A DNA stretch of 64,000 nucleotides from Rachycentron canadum (Eukaryota; Chordata; Actinopteri; Carangiformes; Rachycentridae), in contig CM076650.1 of assembly GCA_038496675.1 (NCBI GenBank), positions 21,492,110-21,556,109 of the forward strand, written 5' to 3'. Numbering within the stretch: the first letter of the stretch is position 1; the number at the start of each line of letters is the position of its first letter. Below the pieces are notes generated by a model. It was not told the DNA's origin, searched no databases, and worked only from the letters and a program-made list of their open reading frames with translations. A program made the translations under genes and the position numbers. Of the stretch, positions 22,805 through 34,762 are shown piece after piece.

Positions 22805-23190
22805 CGACTCGCTATTCTGTCTGTACATCAGCACCAAAACTGTGATGGGTCCTGGGTGGCCAACGCCTCATCCCTCCACTAAGTTCAGTGAACTTTGTGA
22901 AGTTTGGTACTTCTTGTGTAACCCTCCTGTCAAGCAAACAAACAAAACAACAAACAAACAGACACGGGTGAAAACAAAATGTCCTTGGCGGAGGTAACAA
23001 ACAAACCAACTAGAATGGCACCCAGGAGAGCGCCTTCCTCCAATGCCAAACAATCCTATACATCTGTCAGATCCGGATTATAGTCAGGATCTGCACCAAA
23101 TTGTGCAAACTCTATATACACACAACAAGTTTGTTTTCAAAAATCCCAAAGAACAAACAGACAGACAAGCAAAGGCCGAAAACATGAGGC
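22805..23190 (-). repeat. Teleost 'CCTTGGCGGAGG' family, right arm of the inverted pair
   Basis: TGGCCAACGCCTCATCCCTC, then CACTAAGTTCAGTGAACTTT, CTTGTGTAACCCTCCTGTCA, a degenerate CAAA-rich stretch, ACAGACACGGGTGAAAACAA, and CCTTGGCGGAGGTAA at 22983-22997. A second partial unit (GATCCGGATTATAGTCAGGA, then TCTGCACCAAATTG) follows to about 23190. Confidence 0.75.
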
Positions 23191-23690
23191 GATTTTTTTT
23201 ACTTCATCACTGACGCTGTCTGTGAGAAAACGCTTTTATTCATTCACAACGTTAAGTTTCTTCTTGCTGCTGCTCTCAGCTGTGAGCTCCCCATCTTGTG
23301 CACCAACTCCCAAATATTGAGCTCGTTCTGTGGCTCTTTGCATAACTGTCCTGTCACGTCAATAGCATTTATGCCGTCTGTGTCTGAATGGCAGCAAGCA
23401 AGTCTACAGTCATGCTGTATCTTTCCTGGAATGGGTACACAGATAGCGAAACAGGTAATCTCCAGGAACGCGTCACGCTGCAATTAAAAATCTCAGCATG
23501 ATGGATGGCGAAGACCCTGGGTCTATGATGAGTGCGGAGAGGCAGTGTTTGCATAGATATCAGTCATAGAGACCTTGGCTGTAGATATGGCATATCAACT
23601 TGTCTTCGCCTCTTCGGTTCAATTTAATCAACAGCCGCTATGTTTAGCCGTGCTGGTGTGTAAATTAAAAAGGGGGTGAAGGTGCCTGGA
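23191..23690. other. Unannotated DNA leading into the CpG island
   Basis: Not repetitive. GGTTCAATTTAATCAACAGC and GTGTAAATTAAAAAGGGGGT near 23618-23680 could be enhancer-like words, but nothing decisive can be seen. Confidence 0.35.
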
Positions 23691-23700
23691 ACATGACACA

Positions 23701-23940
23701 GGAACATCTCCATCAACGCACCGTGACGCCGCGACAAAAAGCAGACGAGCAACCGCAACACAGCGAACGCACGCGCCCGCGAGCACACTTTAGTTCACGA
23801 GCCCTCCGCCGGAGTCACGGCGAGACGGGACTTGAGTTCCGCGGGACACGTAGACGTCCGTGACAACTGTCAGTCTCGGATGCAAATAGACACTCGCGGA
23901 CGGTTCCAGAGACATCTCACCTGCCACCGCTGAGGCCATT
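23701..23940. promoter_or_regulatory. CpG island (possible promoter)
   Basis: By hand count about 29 CpG dinucleotides fall in these 240 bases, at roughly 58% G+C. That gives an observed/expected ratio above 1, whereas most of the window is CpG-poor. Dense clusters lie at 23725-23735 and 23763-23784. Such islands usually mark unmethylated promoters or developmental enhancers in vertebrates. No TATA box is obvious on either strand. The candidate exon below begins at its right edge. Confidence 0.6.
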
Positions 23941-23994
23941 TGAAGTTGGAGCTTTATTGCCAAAGATGAGATCAAAGGCAAGCTGCCAGGATGG
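23921..23994 (-). CDS. Candidate short exon on the minus strand (weak)
   Basis: On the minus strand GGTGGCAG is followed by GTGAGATG, a near-consensus splice donor, so an exon would end at plus position 23921. Read as an internal exon from a poor AG acceptor at 23995-23996, one frame gives S-W-Q-L-A-F-D-L-I-F-G-N-K-A-P-T-S-N-G-L. Read as a first exon, an ATG at 23937-23939 gives M-A-S-A-V-A before the donor. The acceptor side lacks a pyrimidine tract. I do not recognise the peptide. The sequence is non-repetitive and beside the CpG island, which is the main reason to list it. It may equally be a non-coding first exon or part of an enhancer. Confidence 0.2.
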
Positions 23995-25330
23995 CTGTAT
24001 CTTTCTGTCTCTCATACACATACACATAGACACACACATACAGTCCAAAGATGCAAGTACATCATCTAAAAAGAATTAAAAAAGGAAAGCAAGATGAGAT
24101 GAGCGAGAGATACAGAGACAGAGGAAGAGAGAGAGGGAAGCTTAAGCCTCTGGTAATTCTGTTGACTATGTCTTTCTTCATCTGCTTGGCTGTTTGCATA
24201 TTTATTTAGTCTGAGCTTGAATAAATATCTTCTTTAGCCTGCCACTGAAAAAATGAAAGGAAGTTGGTGATAGGATCTTTAATCCCCCCCCCCCCATCTA
24301 CTCTGTCAGTCATCTGCCTTTTTTCACTGTCTGGCCTCTAACTCTTTTAATTGAGCGCCTCTTTTACATAAGAACCCATTTAAATCTACCCTACTCTTTC
24401 TTTCTCCTTCGCCCTGGCCTTTGTCAGTTACAGCGTCTTGCCTTTTTTTGCTGTTAGTATGGAGGTGGAGTTCAGACATAAGTTTCAATGGCAACTTTTT
24501 ATGTGCGCTTGCATGTACACATTTAATTGTGTTGCACCATCTAACTGTGGCTACAATGACTTTTTAAAGCAGCATGAATCAATATTTGTATATTAAGAAC
24601 AAAGGTATAGTTTGAACTAGAAGGTTGAAGGCTCACAAAAGGAAGCATAGTGGTGAGGCTTTGTTTTTTTGTTTTTTTTTTAATGAAAAATAATTATCAG
24701 GATACCAGCAGGTGCATTTTCATACCTTGACTAATATGTTAAATGACTGATGGAATATTGGGAGAATTACCATAGAAACACAAGATTAACCACGGGCGCC
24801 AAATGGACAGCTCCGCTCACACCTGATTATGCATTCGGAGGCGTAACAGTGAGCATCACATGATGGAGGCAAGCACAGCACAGCGCGGACAAACAGTTGA
24901 AACTGCAGCCAAAAATCAGTCAAAAGTCGCCAATATTTAAATTAACTTGAGCGCGTGGGCGTAGTATTACTGCCAGAGAATTAAACACAAAAGAGGCCCC
25001 CGCCCCCCACCCCCCCAGCTGACACAGGTCTAATATCTCCCCACGTCCGATCACCCTCAGTGTGCAGCAGGGCCAGATCAGAAAATCTCTCCTGGGCCAC
25101 TGGAAGATTTCAGCCTCTGTTCTAATCCTCCTCATCTCCACATACATTTAATTAACAATGGGTCAAAGTGTCCAAACAGCACATAACTGTCTCTTTCACC
25201 CTCAACTCTGTGTAGCATTTTAGCATCTTCCTTTCATTTGGTTTTACAGCCTGCCACATTAATGTTTTGGTTCTCTCTCACTAGTTTCATAAACCGTTCT
25301 CAGAAAAAGCTGCCTGAGATGAGATGATGA
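23995..25330. other. Unannotated non-coding DNA
   Basis: Short CA tracts lie near 24015-24040 and a C-run at about 24286-24295. Nothing else was recognised. Confidence 0.45.
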
Positions 25331-25339
25331 GATGCTCTG

Positions 25340-25525
25340 ATGAAAACCACGCACTATCTGCCCCGGAAACCGAAAATAAATATAGTTAGCGACGAGCTAG
25401 TGAGCGCTGTGAAACATTTAGCCGCCGAAGAGCCAGATATCTCCCTCGTCAACGTGCAAAGATGGCGTAACTGTTATAAAGTGATAATCTGTCTGTGTGT
25501 TTTCAGCTTGAATGAATGCGGCTGA
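25340..25525 (+). other. CpG-dense short open frame of unknown nature
   Basis: A 61-codon frame opens with ATG and ends with TGA. The first 125 bases carry about 11 CpG by hand count, out of line with the surroundings. The first 43 residues or so look protein-like (P-R-K-P-K-I-N-I-V-S-D-E-L-V-S-A-V-K-H-L), then the frame becomes C/V/L-rich after about 25470, as if reading into an intron. It could be a transposase N-terminal remnant, a first exon or chance. Confidence 0.25.
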
Positions 25526-25701
25526 AAAATCCATTGCACCAAACAAGTCAGCAATGAATTGGTGACATTAGTGGAAAGTTAGAACGCCGAGTGTGCCATT
25601 TATTTTATTTTATTTTAAACAAAAAAAGTAGCTTCAACTTATTGTGGGTTTAAGTTAAAGTATTGTGTCAAACTAAAAGTGAAGCGGGACTAATTTCGTT
25701 T

Positions 25702-25704
<3 letters not shown>

Positions 25705-25742
<38 letters not shown>
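25705..25742. repeat. poly(A) tract, 38 bases
   Basis: The longest homopolymer in the window, followed by CATATATATTT. No retrogene or SINE body was recognised directly upstream. Confidence 0.97.
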
Positions 25743-25743
<1 letters not shown>

Positions 25744-26480
25744 ATATATATTTCAGGACTTCTCCACCTCTGGGATTGTTCCTAGCTTGTGGCGCATTTT
25801 TAAGAAGACACATCTGTCTTGTCGAGTTAGTGCGTCACCACCGTTGCCGCCAGTAACAACCTCCTCCCTCCTACGGTGCACCGCTGGGGGACCGTTGTCC
25901 ATTCTGATTGGCCTGATGAGAGACGAGGTCAGTTACTCAGGTATTCGAAAACGCACACACACACAGACAGTTGCCTGGAGGGAGGAAGACACTGAGGAGG
26001 TCAAGTGTTGAGAGAATGGATGTAAGGAGGTCAGAAAGTAGAAAGACAAAGAGAAAGACTAATAAAGAACATAAAGAAGATTTATAGAAAGATGTCCTGC
26101 GATAAAAAGAAAAAAAAAGGAAGGAGATATATTGTGGAATGAAAAGAGCGGTTGGAGAGGCATGTGTGGTTCAGTGTTTATGCTGCACCCATCCATCTCT
26201 CTCCCTCCGTCTCTCTCTCACCTCTCTGCCTTCCAACTCCAGACTGTCCCCGATGTGGACGTCTACCATAATGAAAAAGGATGTCTTGTGCGTGTGCACG
26301 CGCATGCTTATGTGTGTTTGCTCGACTGCGCGCACACGCATGTGTGTGACGTGAGTGGTAATGAATAAGGATGTGCTGTGTGTGGAGCTGGTCGTTAATC
26401 ACTAGCAGTGCTGGCAGCTAACAGATAAGCAGATTGATCCAAGGCCACCGAGGGAACGCTGCCTGGCACTGGCCCATTCA
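25743..26480. other. Unannotated DNA; alternating purine-pyrimidine patch at 26283-26347
   Basis: The patch at 26283-26347 mixes GTGTGCACGCGCATGC-type words with CGCGCACACGCATGTG. No gene was recognised. Confidence 0.45.
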
Positions 26481-26481
26481 T

Positions 26482-26482
26482 C

Positions 26483-26515
<33 letters not shown>

Positions 26516-26534
26516 TACACACACTCACACACGC
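26482..26534. repeat. (CA)n microsatellite, interrupted
   Basis: CA units with AAAC, ATAC and CTC interruptions. Confidence 0.95.
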
Positions 26535-28090
26535 ATGCTTATACTGTATGCATACATACACAAAGGCTGTGAGAAGGCTGGCCAAAGTGTTTGAGCTCAG
26601 GATCACCTCTGACCATTCATGTTAACATCTGTGAGAGTTACTGGAGTACACAGTGAGCTCAGAACAGACAGACAAAGACGGACCAGGGCATCGCACATCT
26701 GCAACTGCTCCATGACTGCTCACCTGTAAATCCCAACCTGGCATTTGTTACTGTCTGAAACACAGCACACACAAATACATACAAACACATACACACATGG
26801 AGAGAGATAAGGGTCCATGCTTTGGTCATCCACAAATCCCACAGGGGACAGAGGCTTGGGAGGCGGGGGTGGAGGCGTGGGAGGGGGGCGGATGGATGGA
26901 CAGATGGCTGGAAGGAAAGAAGACAAGATGACAGGATGACAAAACAGAGTTAAGGACACGCTCCAGTACTATGTGACAGCTCGGCGGGCTCACCAGGGAG
27001 CGAGAGAGCCGAGAGGAAGATGGAAGGAAAACAGGGAGAAGGGAGCCGGAGAGGAAGCGAGAGGTCAAACATCTGTGGTTTCACTTCTCTATGGCTTCCA
27101 TCACATGGTCAGCGGTGGGAGGACAGACAGTGAGAATCAGGGATGTAGAAACGAGTCGACCAGGCAGAACTCACTTTACATATAATTTTATTTACAAGAT
27201 AAAGTTACTATTACACAGTGGGGAAGCCTCCAAGGCCTTTTAGACCTTCAGACAAGGCCATGCATATCAGCATTTAAATATTCTATTTCATCTCTCAAAT
27301 TTATAGGTTTCATCTTCTAATTCCAATTTGGTTTATAGTGATTTACTTTTCACACTATACTCGGGGACAAACAAAAAAAAAAAAAATCATTGCCTTCAGC
27401 TTTCCCTAAAGGCTCAAGGTCTCACAGGGTCTACCTTCTTCTGTCCAGGGGTTTTAAGCTTGCAGATCAGCGACGTCAAGTCAGACAACAGTCACAGCAC
27501 AGATGGCAAAGTGGATGGATGAAAACAAGCATACCCAAAGGCCCCCACAGCTGGGAAAAAAATAGCTCTCATTTTGAAAGAAGATGAGAGGAAGAAGTTG
27601 CCTGACAGGTCCTCAGTTGCTTTTCAGCCTTTTAATCTGAGGACCTCAGGCTGAAATTTAAATAATCCGGAAATGGACAGATAATTGGACAATATTGTCA
27701 ACTTGTTGGTTTATGATACAGGTGAATATGGATTAATTATGCTTCTGTACTAACAATGCGTAGTTGAGTCCACGAGAGAGAGAGAGAGAAATAGAGAGAC
27801 TAGCTGCATGAACCTATAAATCTGTACCAGATTTACCATAAGTGCAAGCTATAAACACAACATTGACATCTTATAACCTCCTAAAGTCATTATGACATAT
27901 TAGCATGTTAGCTAACATGGACACTTCCAGTTCCGATTGATTTTTCTCCATATGCTCCCACTATTAGCAACTTTCAGACATGTACGCCGCTCATTAATTA
28001 GCCAGGAACAAACAGATGCAAGCTAACAGCAGAAACACATGGGGTGAGCTTTCATGACCCAGAACTGTCAGAATTTTTCTGGCTGTTTTT
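26535..28090. other. Unannotated non-coding DNA
   Basis: CA-rich at 26760-26797 and a short GA tract at 27775-27790. A patch at 27898-27921 (ATATTAGCATGTTAGCTAAC) resembles the TTAGCATG-rich core of the repeat at 55.4-56.7 kb. No gene was recognised. Confidence 0.45.
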
Positions 28091-31000
28091 TTTTATCCTA
28101 CCCCACATCAAATCTCCTCTTAGTTAGATTTTGCCAAAAGCCTCCAGCCAGGAGTCTAATGTTACGACTAGGGTATGTATGAGGAAGACACATCAACATC
28201 GCTGCGAAGGTCAAACGCTGAGAATATTGTTTCATCTGCAAAAGCATGACAGAGAAATCATTCACAGTTAGTATATGATCCCAGGTGGTGGTGAGTGGGA
28301 GTGCTTTTAGATGTTTTTTTCTCAGTGTCACGGTGTCAAAAATGCAAACGCTACACGCTAAAACATGTTGAACTGTTTGTATGAAAATATGGCAGGAGTA
28401 AGGCGGCTGTGCATTTTTGGAGCGTGAGGCTATATTGAATGCTTTACTAATGGAAAACACCTTTAAATCATAATATGATGTGTCGTACAGAGTGCTTTTT
28501 TAAATGAGCCTGATATGTATGAGGAAGTCTTCTGTTAAATTCATGCATGGACTAATTGATGTGTGTTCGACTTCTGTCTCACTCAGGTACAAAATTTGGA
28601 TTCATTCCTCATCCTTTCAGTAATATACATTTGGTTGAGGTTGACTTCCCATCTCTTGTTTTCACTTCAGTAAGTTCTTTAAAATAATGATGTATGAAGA
28701 TTGGCAATATGTTCTGGGGAAGTATATTGAGCAACAGCATGGGAGTTGAGCCTGTTTTAATTGTGACTATTACGAGTATTGTTACAGCAAATATAAGCTT
28801 GATATTAATACAAAAATTATAATTTCTACTCCCTTGCTGTATTTAAATCATCATTCATTGAATTAAAATTGCATTGTGCGATGTTGTGTTACAGTCTGTT
28901 GCACCAATGACATTTTTGGAAAGTCTATAACTCAGTACAATCGATTGCTGCAAGTGCACACCAGTCCTAATAACATTAATAACTGCTCCAGGCAGCAGGA
29001 AGCTGAGGACTGAGATATTCTCGGAACTTCTACATTACCTATTTTCTAGCTTTTGCAGGTCAGAAAGTTTCCGTGTCAATATGGGGAAAAGTTTGTCTGC
29101 GTGCTGTGGCTTTACACATTGTTCCCACCTGTGGTTGAGCCCTCTGTCTGCTCCAGCAAAGCTCACAGACCCTTCTTGTTTGAGGTGCAATGTGTCTGAT
29201 TTGGATTTTCAGGGTTGTGTCCAACACAGGCAGCAAGGAGAGCTTTTAATAATAAGAAAGCGCTGGGATAAAAATTGAAGATAATGGAGAAAATATTGCC
29301 TTTTAGGTCTCGGTGCAATTGTTTGGCAACAAACCACTTGGATTATGCTGCAGTTTAGAGGAATTTAATGCTAATTTTATGGTCTATCTACTTTAAACAA
29401 GGAGTCTGTCTACAGATAAATTGTTCTGGGAAATGGCTGAGATGGAACAACATGGTGGAATATTTCCTGTCTTGTTGCTATAAGTTGACATTGTCTAGAT
29501 GTGGATTTGGGGTCAACTACTTCTATGATTTAACTTTCTGTAAGACAAAACAGTCTTTCCACATTACTTAAGTTATTTAACAAAGTTTTGCTAAATTGTT
29601 ATTAAAAATACTTCATTGACTCGTGTGGGAAATGTTAACTTAAGTCAAATGCTCAAACTCAGGCAAGACACAAACACAGTTACTGTGTGTTCCAGATATT
29701 GGTTTGTCTGTCCACAGTTCCTGAGGGTTTGTTATCTCGCTTTAGAAGCAGAGCTACTATGAGGTTGAGGTACCTCAAGTACAACCACATGCTAATCAAC
29801 ACTATACTGGTTGGTACTTTCGCACTGTTTCCCAGAGGAGGTTAATGCTTGCTGTAGGTCAGAGGCAAGACATTAGTGGTTGAGACAGATTGATTTCTAT
29901 ATTATGTATCAGCAGTGCACATTTCACCAAGGACAGCTGATCAATTCAGTATACAAGGATGGGTTTCAGCTTATACCTCTCACCCATCAGAGAAGCGGCT
30001 TCTTTGTATTCAGCCACATGCATTCATTGTCGATTTGATTGAATGATGATAACTAAGTTATTGAGAGACTTGTAGGCACAACGTGTGGTACAGAAAGATA
30101 ATTTAGCACTTTTAAATTTGATTCAAGTAAATATCACTCCTAATGGGAGCAGTGATGCTGGCCTTTGAATTGAGGAATTGCTGACGGGTCAGGCAAGTCT
30201 GAAAGTCGAGGTTCAAAGTAAATCACAGAGGCGACTGTGAGTTTTCTTGGACCGCAGTCTGCTCATGTTCAGTGTTGTAAGAAAAAATGATTGCTCACTT
30301 ATGCATGTAGAGCCAAATAAACGGAGCATCTTTTGTGCCCCGGCGTCTCATCTGGGAAAGCCCCAGTGGGAGACAACGGGAGCTGCTGGTAGCGAGTGTC
30401 ATCACGCTGCATTTTAATAAGCTCCAAGTGCATGTCCTCCTGTACACCTTTCCGCGGCATCACAGAAGGGGTATGAAGACAGGTTCTCTGGTTCATGTCC
30501 GTGATCTTAGCACCGTCACAAGTTCACACATTTCCATGCAGATGTGGAGATATTTTCCCACAGAGTTGGGACGAGTGCCTCATTGTCAACACTGATTAGC
30601 GTGTGAAGTAAAATGTGCACAATGGAAACTCATTTTTTTCTGTAGTAGACTTCCTAGCAATCCATCCCCAGCCCCAATTATTGGATTACCCTAGTCTGCA
30701 CCAGCTCTAAGGCAACTGCTAGAAACCAGCACCCCACCACCAAGCACAGTACCCACTATCCTCTGCTGAACCCCCACGTAGCATCAGACACCACCCCCTG
30801 CGTTGGCAGAATTACCAGCACTAGCCGTGCCGGACACACGCCAAGTGCTGTAAAACCTCAGATGCCGCCATAAAATGCAGATCATCATCTTTTTCTTCTG
30901 AGCCCTTTGGGTGCATGAGCATCAGTGCCTCTTGCAAGAGCTAAGAGCAGTCACATTCATCAGCTTGCAAACTTATACATTCAGTTCACCGTTCACCAAA

Positions 31001-31700
31001 AAACAATGAATACAATCATTTAGTGCATTCATGCACAACATTGAGGAAGAAGACAATTTAAATGCAGCTGATTTTTATTCTCTCTGCTTTTCCAGCAGCC
31101 TTCTCCCCTCGCTTGCTTTCTTTCTCCTTTCTTCTCCCGTTTGTCAGTATTTTTCCTGTAACCCTCTAGGGTGCAATTTGATGTGGAGATTGGGTACTGC
31201 TGTATCAGCGAGAGACAAAACTGACACTATCAAAAACTCATCGTGTCTCTGACATTACTCTCTTAACACTGGGCAGTCACATAAAAATTAACAACCAAAA
31301 GCACTGCATACTTATCGATCAAGGCCTCCGTTCTCAAAAGGCACCGCACCACCGTGTTCACCTTGGACCATCGCCTTGGAGTACAATGAAACTGAGATCA
31401 TATTATGTGTCTAAACGCTTTAGGGAATATCAGGCCAGTCCACTGACGACTCTCAGCCTTTTTTCCAATAGTGGTCAAATTGTCATTACTCATCTTACAC
31501 CAACGACTCTGTATCAAAGTGAAAAGGTCACACAATCCCACTCAGATAGCTGTCAATTGAAAAGGTGCCCGTGAGATCGAGATGTGTCTGAGTGCAGGGA
31601 CCTTGAACAGCTTAACAACTGTTTCGGCAGTGCTGTATTTGTAGCTAAAACTTCTTACAGTAAAAAAAAAAACTACATATTTTAAAATTGCAGCTACCGC
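28091..31700. other. Unannotated, non-repetitive DNA
   Basis: I see no microsatellite of note, no repeat family and no splice-flanked exon. The 120-codon minus-strand frame at 28098-28460 has no recognisable domain; length alone does not support it. Confidence 0.45.
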
Positions 31701-31708
31701 TACTGTGC

Positions 31709-31736
31709 TCTCTATCTATCTATCCATCCATCTATC
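31709..31736. repeat. (CTAT)n/(CCAT)n tetranucleotide repeat
   Basis: TCTATCTATCTATCCATCCA, then TCTATC. Confidence 0.9.
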
Positions 31737-31953
31737 AAACGAATGAAAGGCTGGACTGAATACAGGATGTATAAAAGAGGACACAACACTGTGTAGCGCA
31801 GCAGTCTGGTGATTCCTGTACACGGACTGTTACAATGGATGTACAAATAGAATGGACGGAGGGATAGATGGTGGGAGGTGGGATGAGAAAATCCTGTGTC
31901 TGCGAACCATGGGCTGTAATCTTTCAGCAGCAAAGCCAAGGTTCTTCTCCATT

Positions 31954-31970
31954 CCCCCCCCCCCCCCCCC
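31954..31970. repeat. C-run, 17 bases
   Basis: A homopolymer. It makes the proline/glycine stretches in overlapping frames. Confidence 0.95.
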
Positions 31971-34720
31971 ATTCACTTCTCTATCTCCCACACATCACAC
32001 ATTGCTATTTTCCCATATAAGTTTCTGTCATTGCTGCGTTAACACAGGAAATGGAGAGGTATGTGTATCTGTGAGATAGTATCACACTTAACTTTTTGTT
32101 CAAAGGTCCAGCAGCACTCAAGCTATATATAGGATATATACTATATACTGCAGTGTGACTATATATTTAGCGTTGTATTTCTGTAAGGCAGTGCATGGCT
32201 ACCCACAATGTGCTGAATGCTTTCCTGCTATTACGAGTGGGCAGATGAAGTGCAGCAAACCTAAAGGCCAAAATTAATTAGTAAACCAAATTACTGGCCC
32301 TTGGGTTTTGCTTTCTGAAAATTTTTGTGAGCCAGCAAGAGCAAACAAGCCTCCCAGAGTTGTTTACCTCTGTTGTGCCTCACATGGTGAAAACATCTTG
32401 ATGAACTTGTGCCATTCTGCACGCCTTTTTCGTACTACTACCACTACGAACTACCACGTCTGTGTCGAGTAAAGCCTTCACGCGCCGATGCATTTCACCG
32501 CCGAGCTGCCAAAGGGCACGCAATCGTTTGCCGAGCATCAGCATCAAAAAGTCAAAAAGGTGATGAATGAGAACACGCAAGTAATGTTAGTGATAGCATG
32601 ATCTGGATTACTCAGAATAAAACATCAGCATCAGATGAAGATCAAACGTGCGCTGAGACTATTGTGCATGTGTCTTCAGATGTATCCCAAGGCTCGAGGA
32701 GCTCATTCCCTCGTACATGACCTCATGCTCATTCCCAAGGGTTTGATGGAAGGAGGCGCATGGATTTCTTTCACTCTCTCGCTTCTTCTGTTACGGTGCA
32801 TGAGGACCCCCATGAAGACCTCTGAGATCCAGAATTACAGGCACATGAGCGCAAAGAGAGCCTGGGTCAGGGGAGAGAGGCCCTGGTGATCACAGGAGAG
32901 TGGTGTGGTGGATTAGAGGCCAGTAAAACCAATACAGAGGCTTCGTGATAATAGAGGGAATGTAGGAGGTACAGGCTGAATAGACTTGGACTTTGAAAAT
33001 AGAAACAAAGTTACGCTGCAGGCTTTCAACAAAAAAAAAAAAAAAAGAATAAAATAACGAACAAGAAGGGAACCTCGTAGGTTCGAAAATCTGAGTAATT
33101 ACTTATTCATGCATTGGTAATCCCAAAAGGTTTACCTTCAGTGGCTATAACCACAGCTTAAGTTTCAATATTCAAACGTTATTTCGTACCGAGCAGGAGA
33201 TCACTGAGGATTTCTGAGCCATTCTTCAGGCTGCAGCACAGTCAGCAGAGAAGAACTTCCGAGTGTGTGTTTCTGCGATATCAGCACATGAAAGGGAAGA
33301 TGGACAGTTCACCTGTACACGTCTAGAAACAGGGAGAAATGAGGATGATGTTTCCTCATTTACTCAAATTAAGAATCAGATATGTTCACAGTTTACAGAC
33401 TTGTTCAGGTTCGCTTCAGTATCAATTCTGCTAAAACAACATAGAGTATTTTTTCATTTTATTCTGCAAAAATATGACTTTAACTTTGAAGTTGAACATT
33501 ACAAGTGTCATTATTATATTACATACACGTGTGCATACACGTTCTCTCAACACTTTGTTTAAGAACACAAAACAAGAATAAAAACACCTACATACCTGAG
33601 AAATCAGGAGAAATAATTGCGAGAATGACAGGATCCCATTTTCTCAAGTTATGTTGGCGGAGACAAAAGCAATTGATCTCAGAGAAGCTGATTAAATTGA
33701 CTTTGCTGATGACAACTTACTTACAGCTTGGCGTTTAGTATTAAAGAATTAAATACACAATGAATGAACAGTTTTTAAAAACTTATTTTATGATTTTTTT
33801 GCTACAAGCCGCAAAGCCACAAACAAGACCGTACACACATTATTATTACTGATTCCCTTTTTTAAATTTGTGTAACATATATTACTTTTTCAACTTGTCA
33901 TATATATCGCAGTGTAACAGGATGATCGTGATCATAACCTAGAGATGTGTTAAAAAGAACGCCCTTCATAAAGGACAGCGTCAGTTCTCTAAATGCGAGA
34001 AAATGCTCTCGAGATACATTGTCCTCCAATGGCCATGGAGAAGGAGAAAGATGCATGAGCCACGTAGGTAGGGATGTGTCAACAAAGCGTCCTTAAAAGT
34101 TTGAGCTGGCAGGCAACTCGACAACAATTTGTCCCCCGTCTCCCACTGACAGTCGTTCTCTAACTGGTAAATCAATAAATACTGTAACCACAACAACTTT
34201 GCAAAGTAGCAATTTTAACCCTAACCGGTGACTAACCAGTGGCAATGGTGTCCTGCGTGTCAGATCAAATTATGCTTTTGTGTCTTCTGAAGGACATGGA
34301 CAAACAAAGGATTTCCTCCATTAATTGTGATGCCTTGTTGCCAGAACAGCTCCAGTGCTCGCTGGCATGGACTCTGAAATGGAAGGATAAACACTTTTAT
34401 TCTGCTCATTGACGACAGTGGCGGGCAGCAGAGGTCAGGCCAGAGTCTGGTGAAGGCCGTATCATTTATGCTGTATGAGCTTCAAATCTTTTCAAATCAT
34501 CCGGTGAGCCGTCCTGCCTTGTATGGAAACACATTGCATTCATGTTTTGTCCCCCTCCCATAGTCATTTAAACGTTTGTCAGCAGTCTGCAAACTAAGTT
34601 AACTTTATTTCTCAGGACTGTTTGCAAGGCCAAGCGTTACGTCTTTTGTGGCTCCAGAGAAAGCTTTGTGAAATCAGCCGAATTTCCTCAAGTGATGTCA
34701 CGTTGTGCATGGGATCAGGG
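31971..34720. other. Unannotated non-coding DNA
   Basis: No gene or repeat family was recognised. TA-rich at 32124-32170 and an A-run at 33030-33045. Confidence 0.45.
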
Positions 34721-34728
34721 CTGGGGGA

Positions 34729-34762
34729 AAAAAAAAAAAAAAAAAGGGGGTGTGTGTGTGTG
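34729..34762. repeat. poly(A), G-run and GT tract
   Basis: A-run (about 34731-34745), then GGGGG, then a GT tract. Confidence 0.9.

Noticed and set aside
23948..23968. 'GCTTTATTGCC' as a second copy of the 14.1-kb repeat
   Set aside because: Only about 11 bases agree and the flanks differ.
28098..28460. 120-codon minus-strand open frame
   Set aside because: No recognisable domain and no splice sites or coding composition. Kept as unannotated rather than called a gene.
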